Assembly (NCBI GenBank): GCA_016124445.1
Contig: WGNR01000001.1
Location: 1 to 64,000 of the forward strand
Direction: 5' to 3'
Length of the DNA stretch: 64,000 bases
Origin: a bacterium
GTDB taxonomy: Bacteria; Planctomycetota; Planctomycetia; Pirellulales; Pirellulaceae
Shown: piece by piece, positions 26,408-34,506 of the stretch
Layout of the letters: each line of letters starts with the position of its first letter
Numbering within the stretch: the stretch's first letter is position 1
Made by a program: the position numbers and the translations under genes
Notes under the pieces: model-generated
Database searches by the model: none
What the model saw: only the letters and a program-made list of their open reading frames with translations
What the model was told of the DNA's origin: nothing

Positions 26408-26560
26408 ATGCGAATCACAATCCTGCTGTTGATGGTATTTGGCTTGTTCTCAACTGGCTGCAAAGAATCCCCAGCGACCAAGCCGCCAGAATCTACGACG
26501 AGCAACACCCAGCCGGAAAAGCCTGCCCAGGCTGAGCCAGGAAAGCCTGCTGAAAAATAA
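26408..26560 (+). CDS. Small lipoprotein, 50 residues
   Basis: A short gene, ATG 26408 to TAA 26558-26560. The peptide is MRITILLLMVFGLFSTGC followed by a Pro/Glu/Lys/Thr-rich tail. FSTGC is a clear lipobox, so the mature protein would start at Cys 18 as a lipoprotein of about 33 residues. AAAGGAAA lies about 8 bases upstream of the start. A strong hairpin with a T-run follows the gene, supporting a separate transcript. No family recognised; planctomycete genomes contain many such short lipoproteins. Confidence 0.7.
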   Translation: MRITILLLMVFGLFSTGCKESPATKPPESTTSNTQPEKPAQAEPGKPAEK

Positions 26561-26587
26561 ACTTCGGCAAAGACTCGAAAGCTTCGC

Positions 26588-26633
26588 CCAGCCATTGCTC
26601 GGAAGATCAATCTGTCCAATGGCTGGCATTTTT
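26588..26633 (+). terminator. Rho-independent terminator after the lipoprotein gene
   Basis: CCAGCCATTG (26588-26597) pairs exactly with CAATGGCTGG (26617-26626), then CATTTTT. The loop is 19 bases. It lies 28 bases after the stop of the lipoprotein gene and before the second universal stress gene. Confidence 0.75.
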
Positions 26634-26677
26634 CCGCGTAATAATTGTGAGTTGTGATAGTTGGAGATGATTGCCTC

Positions 26678-27520
26678 ATGTCTGTCTATTTCGCCTACGA
26701 CGGATCGGTTGCTGGAGATTGGGTGGCGCATTATGCAGTCCGCATGGCATCCAGCCAGGTGACACCGCGTCTCACGGTTCTCTATGTGGAACCTAATCGA
26801 GGTTCCCATGTCGAGCTCGTTCAAGATAAGGTCAAACGTATTGCCTATGAGTGCCAGCAGGCTGACGTTGAGTTTGAATTCCGAATCGAAAAGATTCATC
26901 GGTCGATTTCCGAGACAATCCTCGACCTAGTTCCTCCCGGAATGGATTCTCTTGTCGTCGTCGGACCACGGCATCTCCAAAGGAGATCTTGTTTCCTGAA
27001 AGGATCTGTCGCCGAACAGTTGCTTCTTTCGGGCCACTGTCACGTGATCTATTTTCAAGTCAATACACCAGAGTTGCCGGGAAGTCCCGAGGCGATCGTA
27101 TTGCCATTGATCGCGGAACCAGACGAATTGGTTCCGCTACCAACCATAAGCTACTTTACGCCAAGTCTCCGGCAACTAAACGTCCTCTTGTTGGAAAGAC
27201 ACCCCGCCAGAACGCTTTCAAACTGGTTCGGGGCATCTACGGAACTTCATAAACATGACTGGGAGGCCAAAGCCCACGAAATCGAAACCGAACTAAGCTT
27301 GCTATCTCGGTTGGACCCGCACGATATTGACGTAATTCATTTTGAAACGGCACATCCGGCGCGAAACATTTTGCTGGCAGCGAGTCGCATGAATTCGCAA
27401 TTGATCTTGATGGATCATTCTTGGATAACGCATGGGCGCTGTATGGGACAGCCTGACGTCGTAGATGAGGTACTTCATGATGCGACCTGCGATGTGGCGA
27501 TTTCCCGAACGATTGACTGA
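26678..27520 (+). CDS. Universal stress protein, tandem Usp domains (paralogue)
   Basis: A 280-residue protein paralogous to the one at 7184-8029: both open MSV(Y/F)FAYDGS.AGDW and both end with H.ATCDVAI. The first Usp domain has VVVGPRHLQRRS and KGSVAEQLLLSGHCHVIYF, where the KGS is closer to the nucleotide-binding G(S/T) than in the paralogue. The second half carries HDWEAKAHEIETELS. The start ATG 26678 is chosen by alignment with the paralogue; eight extra codons are open upstream but belong to the intergenic region. The downstream 680 bases hold only a weak terminator and a repeat. Likely a stress- or starvation-induced nucleotide-binding protein. Confidence 0.85.
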   Translation: MSVYFAYDGSVAGDWVAHYAVRMASSQVTPRLTVLYVEPNRGSHVELVQDKVKRIAYECQQADVEFEFRIEKIHRSISETILDLVPPGMDSLVVVGPRHLQRRSCFLKGSVAEQLLLSGHCHVIYFQVNTPELPGSPEAIVLPLIAEPDELVPLPTISYFTPSLRQLNVLLLERHPARTLSNWFGASTELHKHDWEAKAHEIETELSLLSRLDPHDIDVIHFETAHPARNILLAASRMNSQLILMDHSWITHGRCMGQPDVVDEVLHDATCDVAISRTID

Positions 27521-27599
27521 ACCCATTGGCTCGGTCGCTTGACCCCCTCGGATAGGCCCACGATTCTGGAACATCTCTTACTCAAACCTGGTCAAACGG

Positions 27600-27633
27600 A
27601 CCGCCCAGAAGTAATGACTCCATAGGCGGTTTT
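27600..27633 (+). terminator. Weak hairpin with T-run
   Basis: ACCGCC (27600-27605) pairs with GGCGGT (27625-27630) across a 19-base loop, followed by TTT. It lies 80 bases after the second universal stress gene. Six pairs with a large loop make this only a possible terminator. Confidence 0.35.
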
Positions 27634-27867
27634 CAATGACGACCCTCGACCTTATCCAATCGCCAATTTTCTAGACTAATTGGGCCCTCGTCTCCGGTGA
27701 CTTGCCACCAGTCGTGGTGAGATCATTCACCTCGCAGCCATACCTAAGGGGGGAACCGAAAGGTGGATGGCGACGTAAACGGCGATTACTTGACGCTTCA
27801 AACGCAACCACAAGAACAAATGTTGCTCGAATTGCGGGTGGTCGGGTAAAACATTGCAGCATCGCGA

Positions 27868-27977
27868 TTTATTGATGTCTGCGCACGGAATCTAATACGA
27901 GGTTTGAGCGATTTGCTACGAATGCCGGGGCTTCCGTTGGTCGCCCCTGTTAGATTGCCGGCGCAGGACTCAATAGA
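27868..27977 (+). repeat. 110-bp dispersed repeat, copy 2
   Basis: Aligns without gaps to the copy at 10257-10366, with about 7 differences, most of them at the ends (TTTATTG instead of ATTATTG at the left, AATAGA instead of AATAAT at the right). It lies in the otherwise gene-free interval 27521-28201 between the second universal stress gene and the CheB-CheR-PAS gene; apart from it and a weak hairpin I see nothing in that interval. Confidence 0.85.
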
Positions 27978-28201
27978 TTCAGAATTATCAATTCATCGAA
28001 CCAGAATCTCATATGATTGAGTGACCTCAGGAACGATGTCTTCGCATGACGAGCGAAAACATATCCGGTTTGTCTATTCGAGACGGCAAAACACTGGGTC
28101 ATTTCATTCCTCGCGACCAGTAACCGCGGAATTAGACGCCTGCGAGGCAATTTGGCTGGATCCGCTTACCTCTACTCCAATTCCGCGCTTTAGAAACTGT
28201 T

Positions 28202-31200
28202 ATGCCTCGCAAAAGGAATTCTCGGAAGAAAGAGGCGGATAAAACGCAAGGTTCCGATGCGTCTGAACCTGGAAACAATCAGGGGAGCATCTTAAGCGAC
28301 AAAAGGAAAACGGATGACATGTGGCCTTCGTCGCCAGGCTCTCCAGGCGGAAGTTGGAGAGTTGTCGGCATCGGGGCATCAGCAGGCGGCCTCACATCGC
28401 TGGAACATCTTTTTTCGGCGATCTCTTCCAAGCCAAAGATGGCATTTGTCGTAGTCAGTCATCTGGGCCCCAATCAACCAAGCTTGCTGGCCGAGATCTT
28501 GCAGAGACTGACCGACATGCCAGTGATTGAAGTATATGAATCCCAGGTTATCGAACCCAATTGCATTTACGTGATTGCCCCGGGCCAGTTGCTGAGCATA
28601 AAGTCTGGAGTCCTTAACCCAATATCGATTGTCAATGCGCCAGGGCTAAATCAATCAATCGACTATTTTTTTAGCTCGTTGGCAGCAGACCAGAAGAAGA
28701 ACGCGATAGGCGTCGTTCTCTCTGGGAGCGGATCTGACGGCTCTGCTGGAATAAAGGCGATTCAGCAAAACCACGGCATGACGATGGTGGAGTCTCCGGA
28801 TTCGGCGGTCTACGGAGAAATGCCCAAGAACGCGATTGCAACGGGTGCAGTCGATCTTGTCCTGCCACCGGAACAAATCGCAGATCTCCTCGATAAGCTG
28901 GGAAGAGAAGTTGAAAGCCGTGATCATTCTGGAGCTATCAATGACATTGGTATTCCGGAAGATCGACTTAAAGAAATCATCTCCGTGATCGTCAATCACA
29001 CGGGTCATGATTTTGCCGGCTACAAACCAAGTACGGTTCGCCGTCGAATATTCCGGCGAATGACCGTACATCACACGCATTCGGCGAAGCAGTACTGCGA
29101 ACTCCTCGCAAAGTCGCCCCAAGAGATCGACATACTGTTCCGCGACCTCCTGATTAGCGTCACAACTTTTTTTCGAGACGGCGAAGCTTGGGAACGGCTT
29201 TCAGAATTCCTTGGTCAAATGCTACAAAGCAAGCGAGACTCAAGCCCTGTGCGCGCCTGGATACCAGGCTGCGCGACCGGAGAGGAAGTCTACAGCCTTG
29301 CGATCGTTCTGAGTGAGAATATGAAGAGGTTGAATCGTCATTTTCCGGTTCAGATCTTTGGAACGGACCTCGACTCGAACGCAATCGCCAAGGCTAGACT
29401 AGGGCAATTTGACAAGTCGATCTCACTACATATTTCGCGTCAACGTCTCGACAATTACTTTGTAGAACACCATGACAGACTCATAGTCCGCAAAGAGATT
29501 CGCGAAATGGCCGTTTTCGCGGAACAGAACCTAATTCAAGATCCGCCATTTACCCGGCTCGATATCATTTCGTGTCGCAATCTGCTTATCTATCTGTCAG
29601 CCGACCTCCAGCGATCCGTTATCCCTGCGTTTCATTATGGCCTTAGTCCCGGGGGGATCTTGTTTCTCGGTCCCTCGGAAACCATTGGAGCAATGTCGGA
29701 CAGCTTTCAGCCATTGGACAAACGCTGGAAGATCTATCAAAAAACGGCAATAGCTTCGACTCATCAGCCAAATCGAGACGTGCCGACGATTAGCATCGAC
29801 AACAAGACCACTGCTAAGCAGCAAATGAGCCAAAGCCAGAAGGAGCCTGCGAACGTGCCTTCCCGATCACTTGCCAAAAACGTCGAAAACATGCTGCTGA
29901 CAAAATTTGCGTTACCAAGCGTTGTGATCGATCAACAAGGAGAAATCGTCTACATCTACGGTCGCACAGGTCTATTTCTCGAACCTCCGATAGGGCAACC
30001 CCGTGCCAATATTATTGAATTGGCAAGAGAGGGACTTGGAATCGAACTCGCATCCGCTGTCCGTCAGTGTGTTTCCAACGGCGTGACGGTGATTCGAGAT
30101 AATGTTCAAGTAAAAACAAATGGGGACTTCTCAGCGATTCGGTTCTCTGTCTCGAAAATCCAGGAGCACACTTCTCTTAATGGGCTCTACCTGGTGACAT
30201 TTGAAATTCGTCCACCGAAGCCTTCGGACAATTCAATCGAGGAAGCCGATGGTCAACAGAATCGAAGGTCTAGCCGACTTCATGAATTGGAAAAGGAACT
30301 GCGGTTAATCAAAGAAAGCCATGAGAAGACTCTGGAAGAACTCGAGGTCTCAAACGAAGAATTAAAGTCGATGAATGAAGAGCTGCAGTCGACCAATGAG
30401 GAGTTTCAAAGCACAAACGAAGAATTGGAAACCTCCAAGGAAGAAATGCAGTCTTTGAATGAGGAATTGTCGACCGTCAATACCGAGCTGCAATCCAAGG
30501 TGGAGGCGCTCGCCCAAGCAAATGATGACATGCAAAATCTGCTGAACAGCACGGAAATTGCAACTCTCTTCCTAGACAACGAATTGAATATCAATCGATT
30601 CACGGAACAAACGCAAAAGCTCATAAAACTGCGTAATACCGATGTCGGCCGCCCCATCTCAGATATCTCGTCTTCCTTGAACTATGGGAATCTGGTCGCA
30701 GACTGCAGAGAGGTTCTTTCAACCCTGAACGCGCATGAACAAGAGGTCTGTTCGGATTCGGGCATTTGGTACTTGATGCGAATAAGACCCTATCGCACGG
30801 CAGAAAACCTGATCGAAGGCCTGGTCATTACTTTTGTCAACATTCAACGCCTTAAAGATGCTGAACTTTCCGCTGAGATGGGCTCTGTTTTTGAGCAAAT
30901 TGTAACAACGGTTCGTGAGCCACTTGTAATCATCGACAACAAACTCGAGATCATCCTGGCGACCAAGTCTTTTTGTTCGATGCTGCACGTCAGTCAAAAG
31001 ACCGTATCGGGGGCCAAGTTGACCGAAGTATTTCGTGGAATTGAGGACAAACAGCAACTTACGGAAGTTCTTCTGGATGCCGTAGCCCACAAAAAATCCG
31101 TCGAAAAGCAACTTGTTCGAGCAACCACGGGGCAAGGCGAGAAAGTCGAATTCTATTTGAATGCCAGCCGACTCAAATGGAAACGTGGCCAAGCGGAACG

Positions 31201-31234
31201 CCTCTTTATGATCGCGTTTGAAGTCGTCAAATAA
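28202..31234 (+). CDS. CheB-CheR-PAS protein without kinase domain
   Basis: A 1010-residue protein. CheB methylesterase domain (about 55-235: GIGASAGG, VSHLGP, GSGSDGS, giving Ser, His and Asp); CheR domain (about 255-515: AWIPGCATGEEVYS, FGTDLD, ISCRNLLIYL); a strongly Glu/Ser-rich coiled coil (about 690-780: NEELKSMNEELQSTNEEFQS); and two PAS-like domains to the C-terminus. Unlike the protein at 19055-23545 it ends without HisKA or HATPase domains, so its output must pass to another protein. The next gene, on the same strand and only about 60 bases away, encodes a PAS-LuxR regulator, the likely partner. There is no Shine-Dalgarno at the first ATG and a later start is possible. Confidence 0.88.
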   Translation: MPRKRNSRKKEADKTQGSDASEPGNNQGSILSDKRKTDDMWPSSPGSPGGSWRVVGIGASAGGLTSLEHLFSAISSKPKMAFVVVSHLGPNQPSLLAEILQRLTDMPVIEVYESQVIEPNCIYVIAPGQLLSIKSGVLNPISIVNAPGLNQSIDYFFSSLAADQKKNAIGVVLSGSGSDGSAGIKAIQQNHGMTMVESPDSAVYGEMPKNAIATGAVDLVLPPEQIADLLDKLGREVESRDHSGAINDIGIPEDRLKEIISVIVNHTGHDFAGYKPSTVRRRIFRRMTVHHTHSAKQYCELLAKSPQEIDILFRDLLISVTTFFRDGEAWERLSEFLGQMLQSKRDSSPVRAWIPGCATGEEVYSLAIVLSENMKRLNRHFPVQIFGTDLDSNAIAKARLGQFDKSISLHISRQRLDNYFVEHHDRLIVRKEIREMAVFAEQNLIQDPPFTRLDIISCRNLLIYLSADLQRSVIPAFHYGLSPGGILFLGPSETIGAMSDSFQPLDKRWKIYQKTAIASTHQPNRDVPTISIDNKTTAKQQMSQSQKEPANVPSRSLAKNVENMLLTKFALPSVVIDQQGEIVYIYGRTGLFLEPPIGQPRANIIELAREGLGIELASAVRQCVSNGVTVIRDNVQVKTNGDFSAIRFSVSKIQEHTSLNGLYLVTFEIRPPKPSDNSIEEADGQQNRRSSRLHELEKELRLIKESHEKTLEELEVSNEELKSMNEELQSTNEEFQSTNEELETSKEEMQSLNEELSTVNTELQSKVEALAQANDDMQNLLNSTEIATLFLDNELNINRFTEQTQKLIKLRNTDVGRPISDISSSLNYGNLVADCREVLSTLNAHEQEVCSDSGIWYLMRIRPYRTAENLIEGLVITFVNIQRLKDAELSAEMGSVFEQIVTTVREPLVIIDNKLEIILATKSFCSMLHVSQKTVSGAKLTEVFRGIEDKQQLTEVLLDAVAHKKSVEKQLVRATTGQGEKVEFYLNASRLKWKRGQAERLFMIAFEVVK

Positions 31235-31292
31235 CCCACTTCATCCTGATCGCGCTTCGATCGATCCGAGAAAGGAGAGTCATCGAATTCGA

Positions 31293-32447
31293 ATGAGATC
31301 ACCGAAAGAACTTCGTCGACAGGCTGAGGAAATGGTGGATCTATCCCATATGCACGTATCGGGAATGCCCCCTGAAAGCATTCGTGAACTTGTCCAGGAA
31401 TTGCAAGTTCACCAAATCGAGCTGGAACTTCAAAACCAGGAATTGCAGGAGGCTCTCGCAAAACTTGAATTGGCGAATGAACGTTTTATTGACCTGTATG
31501 ACTTTGCTCCAGTCGGCTACGTGACGCTGGATCGAAAGGGAGAGATTCAAGAGTGCAACATCGCAACCACTGCAATGCTGGAGCAACCGCGGCAAAACCT
31601 TATCGGACAACACCTGGCACTTTCAATCATTCGTAGTGACCGAGACCTGTTGCATATTCATCTGCAGCGATGTCTTCAAAACCCAGGCAAGAACCAATGT
31701 TGTCGCGTGAATACGGTTCGAGAGGATGGAACGGAAAAAACAATCCATATTGAAAGTCAGATGCGTCAAAAAGACGACTCCTGTGAGATAAGGTCAACCC
31801 TGAGCGATGTGACCCAAACCAGATTACTGTCTGAAGCACTTGAAGCGCGGACAGAAGAACTTAGTTGGGCTGACAAGCTTCCCGCGCTTCTATGCCTCTT
31901 GGATACCGAACTTGTCTTTCGATACGCAAACGCATCCCACGAAAACTACTGGGGAATCGCAGCTGAAAACTTAAAAGGCAAACCATTAAGCCAAGTTGTT
32001 CCCAAGCAAGCCTTTCAGCAAATGCTCCCCCATCTCACCGAGGCTCTGAATGGTACTTCAGTTGCCTTTGAGTTTTCCTTTACGGATAGAACGGGATGTC
32101 TTCGGCAATTCGAGGCAACATACGTTCCCAATTACGCGGCCGACAGGAACATTATTGGCCTCCATGGTTTGTGTCTCGACATCACCGCTAGAAAACAGAT
32201 TCAAATCCAAAGAGAACGCCGTAGCGAGTTTGAAAAACGCCTGGTCCAGCTCGACGAAACCGAGTTGCGGGTCTACGAATTACTAGTCAAAGGCCAGGAG
32301 AACAAACGGATTGCTTTGGAATTGGACCTGGGCCTCCGGACAGTCGAAAGAAAACGCCAGTCGGTCTTCCAAAAGCTCCAAGTCGACTGCCTGGCGGCGT
32401 TACTTAACGAGCTAGCCGATATTCAATCCGTTGCCATCGAGAAATAG
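31293..32447 (+). CDS. PAS-domain transcriptional regulator with LuxR-type HTH
   Basis: A 384-residue protein. An N-terminal coiled coil (VQELQVHQIELELQNQEL, about 35-60) leads into two PAS domains (about 65-190: LYDFAPVGYVTLDRKGEI; about 205-305: KLPALLCLLDTELVFRYANA). A LuxR/GerE helix-turn-helix follows (about 320-380: LDETELRVYELLVKGQENKR, then LGLRTVERKRQSVFQKL). It is therefore a one-component or partner-driven regulator. The start ATG 31293 follows AAGGAG by about 15 bases, which is loose; a TTG at 31218 overlapping the previous gene is an alternative. It lies directly downstream of the CheB-CheR-PAS protein and probably shares its transcript. Confidence 0.82.
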   Translation: MRSPKELRRQAEEMVDLSHMHVSGMPPESIRELVQELQVHQIELELQNQELQEALAKLELANERFIDLYDFAPVGYVTLDRKGEIQECNIATTAMLEQPRQNLIGQHLALSIIRSDRDLLHIHLQRCLQNPGKNQCCRVNTVREDGTEKTIHIESQMRQKDDSCEIRSTLSDVTQTRLLSEALEARTEELSWADKLPALLCLLDTELVFRYANASHENYWGIAAENLKGKPLSQVVPKQAFQQMLPHLTEALNGTSVAFEFSFTDRTGCLRQFEATYVPNYAADRNIIGLHGLCLDITARKQIQIQRERRSEFEKRLVQLDETELRVYELLVKGQENKRIALELDLGLRTVERKRQSVFQKLQVDCLAALLNELADIQSVAIEK

Positions 32448-32631
32448 ATGCCGTTTTCTAAACGATAGCAGGGAGTGCCGAATACGGATCTCGTTTATTT
32501 GGTGAGCAAGGCAAGATCTGGCCGGGCATTTTTCTTGAGAATTGGCGGACATCCGCCTTGAGTTTGCCGATAAACAGCTTAGCGAATTCACCGCTCTCTT
32601 CTTAACCACCACTGGGCGACTCGCAGTCATT

Positions 32632-32886
32632 TCATTCCCGCTGGCTTGGAGTGAACTTACTTCGCGACGGGCGTATCTGTCCCACGTCTTTCCGAAGTGG
32701 GGGAGACCGGTTACCAGTCCAGGTTCCGGTCTCCTCTAAATAACCTATCAATCCGCGCAAAATCTTGCGAATATTCTCCAAATGCGGCTTTTTTAAGTGA
32801 TCGTTGTCCATAGCCACGCTGCAAAATCCGAAACTGTTTTTGCACGCTTGAATCAGGCCATTGATTTGACCAACAGTTAGCTCCAC
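32632..32886 (-). CDS. Possible small protein
   Basis: An 84-codon frame starting with GTG at 32886. The first 55 residues (ELTVGQINGLIQACKNSF, then NIRKILRGLIGYLEETG) have an amphipathic, protein-like pattern, but the tail is unlike protein and crosses the hairpin at 32702-32734. No Shine-Dalgarno is visible. It may be a degraded or spurious frame and is listed only because the N-terminal half looks plausible. Confidence 0.25.
   Translation of the reverse strand: MELTVGQINGLIQACKNSFGFCSVAMDNDHLKKPHLENIRKILRGLIGYLEETGTWTGNRSPPLRKDVGQIRPSRSKFTPSQRE
32702..32734 (+). terminator. Perfect 9-bp hairpin downstream of the PAS-LuxR gene
   Basis: GGAGACCGG at 32702-32710 pairs exactly with CCGGTCTCC at 32726-32734 across a 15-base loop, then TCTAAAT. 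It is 255 bases after the PAS-LuxR stop, so it could end that transcript or belong to the possible minus-strand frame. Confidence 0.5.
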
Positions 32887-33081
32887 CCAAACGGTTGGTT
32901 CAAATTGGGACAGAATGACTTGGTCAAGCGTGCGTTTTTTTGGGTCATATCTCGATCGACACGCAACTTCGAAATGTGAAGCCCGTCTACGGCTACTGTA
33001 GTAGGCCTGGGTATGCGATCAATCGCTGCCCTCAGCTCCGTTTGTCCAATCCAAAGACTTCTTCAAATTCATGAGTGACGT

Positions 33082-33098
33082 CTGGTGGAAACCACCAG
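33082..33098 (+). promoter_or_regulatory. Putative operator upstream of the helical-bundle gene
   Basis: CTGGTGGAAACCACCAG, inverted repeat with 7 of 8 arm positions paired; it differs from the reference at both ends and at one position of the right arm. It is 215 bases upstream of the start at 33313, the farthest of the assigned sites. Confidence 0.4.
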
Positions 33099-33312
33099 TC
33101 CGTAAATATGCAGAAGCTGATTTCCGGCAGACATACCTAGCTGAAAATAACAGCATACGGCCCTAATCCAGATTCGGTCGCGTGCCCCGCCGAGCCCTGA
33201 TAGGCGTCCCGGGGCTTTCGGCGGATAGGAATCTGTGGTTTATCCAAACTCTTTTTGAATGCCTCCATGGCGATATCGCCACAAACCTTTACCTACCTCT
33301 AGAGACTGCTCG

Positions 33313-33768
33313 ATGTCGTCCACTCAATTGAACCATATGCTGGAACATGTTCGCTCCGCGCACCACGAGTTGAGGACGACTTGCAGACAGGTAGGACTAC
33401 AAGAATCTAACGCTCGTTTAAGGCGGCTCATCGAATACATTGGGGACCATGAAGCCGCATACAATTCAAGCCTTAGGCACTATCAAAAGGAAGTCGAGGC
33501 GAAAGACGTACTTGATACCTGGTTGCCTTCCGATTCCGAGAAAACAATCGGTGAAGCGTTTCATGATTTGGACTTGCACACCGGCATGACTGTCGAAGCG
33601 ATCATTCATCAGATCATGTCATTCGAGACGAAGCTGGTCATCTTCTATCGCAACCTGGCAGATTCTTCCGCCTCTTTACCTGTGCGTAAAGTCTTGGACG
33701 ACTTAGTGAAAATGGAGGAAGCCAATGAAAGGGTCTATGCCAGGCTGCTTCAAGAGTGGAAAGAATAG
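33313..33768 (+). CDS. Helical-bundle protein, ferritin-like pattern
   Basis: A 151-residue all-helical protein: LNHMLEHVRSAHHELRTTCR, RLRRLIEYIGDHEAAYNSSL, FHDLDLHTGMTVEAIIHQIM and LDDLVKMEEANERVYARLL read as four long helices with several Glu/His positions. This suggests a ferritin- or rubrerythrin-like bundle, but the paired ExxH metal motifs are not clearly present, so the assignment is uncertain. Start ATG 33313; a longer frame from 33259 would add 18 unlikely residues. It is preceded by an operator-like site and converges with the arginine decarboxylase gene 31 bases on. Confidence 0.6.
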   Translation: MSSTQLNHMLEHVRSAHHELRTTCRQVGLQESNARLRRLIEYIGDHEAAYNSSLRHYQKEVEAKDVLDTWLPSDSEKTIGEAFHDLDLHTGMTVEAIIHQIMSFETKLVIFYRNLADSSASLPVRKVLDDLVKMEEANERVYARLLQEWKE

Positions 33769-33799
33769 CCTTCATTGACTTCCAATTTGTCGCATCCAG

Positions 33800-34351
33800 T
33801 TAATCGACCAGAAATGCGGCAGCTGCAACTACGGTTGTCCAGAGACCACCTGGTTTAACAACAGCGGACTGTGTCACGTTTCGGGTGGACACAATTTGGC
33901 CGGAAATCGTCCAGAGTTCTCGCTTTGCGTCCCAAGATTGCTGTTCGTCAAACTCCACTCCAAGCGTGGAAGCGAGCATCGCCGCAGCAAGGTCCTCGGC
34001 GTAATCCCCCGCATCTTTGCCGCTTTGCCCAAAGCTTTGATGCTCTGATAAATAACCGTACGCGAGAGGATTTCGCGGAGTGGCCAAGCCAACTGAAGCA
34101 GCCAACATTCGATGTGGCTCTTTGGACTCCTTTCTCGCGATCACAGTAAACAAGATCTGTCCGGCGCGAAGTTCGCGTTCCCCTTCCGCGCGTGTAATGA
34201 TTTTGCATCCAGGGGGCAGAATCGACGACACCGGAACCAGGTTATAGCAACCCAATCCAGCGTCGCGCAGCGCCAACTCGAACGACTGCAGTTGTTCTCG
34301 ATGTACTCCCACACCATTGGTCAGAAAGACTTTTGATGGTACGAGTGGCAT
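33800..34351 (-). CDS. Pyruvoyl-dependent arginine decarboxylase
   Basis: A 183-residue protein matching the pyruvoyl-dependent arginine decarboxylase family in length and key motif. The self-cleavage site is in YNLVPVSSILPPG (the serine pair at about residues 42-43), where cleavage generates the pyruvoyl group from the second Ser. RELRAGQILFTVIAR and TPRNPLAYGYLSEH are further family-conserved stretches. It decarboxylates arginine to agmatine, giving polyamine precursors or acid resistance; this form is typical of archaea and some bacteria, including planctomycetes. A 110-bp repeat copy begins 46 bases upstream of the start. No other polyamine gene is nearby. Confidence 0.88.
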   Translation of the reverse strand: MPLVPSKVFLTNGVGVHREQLQSFELALRDAGLGCYNLVPVSSILPPGCKIITRAEGERELRAGQILFTVIARKESKEPHRMLAASVGLATPRNPLAYGYLSEHQSFGQSGKDAGDYAEDLAAAMLASTLGVEFDEQQSWDAKRELWTISGQIVSTRNVTQSAVVKPGGLWTTVVAAAAFLVD

Positions 34352-34396
34352 TTCGGACTCATCCTCTTCTACTTCGAGTTATCGTTGTTAGGGGCA

Positions 34397-34506
34397 ATTA
34401 TTGAGGCCTGCGCCGGCAATCTGACAGGGGCGACCAACGGAAGGCCCGGCATTCGTAGCAAATCGCTCAAACCTCGTATTAGGTTCCGTGCGCAGACATC
34501 AATAAT
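34397..34506 (-). repeat. 110-bp dispersed repeat, copy 3 (inverted)
   Basis: The reverse complement aligns without gaps to the copy at 10257-10366 with 6 differences. Both ends are intact (ATTATTGAGGCCTGCG and CGCAGACATCAATAAT as written on +). It starts 46 bases upstream of the arginine decarboxylase start and in its promoter region, so it might affect that gene. Confidence 0.85.

Larger units (their letters stand above)
32448..33312. other. Largely non-coding stretch
   Basis: Nearly 870 bases. It holds the hairpin at 32702-32734, a possible small minus-strand gene (32632-32886) and an operator-like palindrome (33082-33098). I recognise nothing else in it. Confidence 0.5.
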
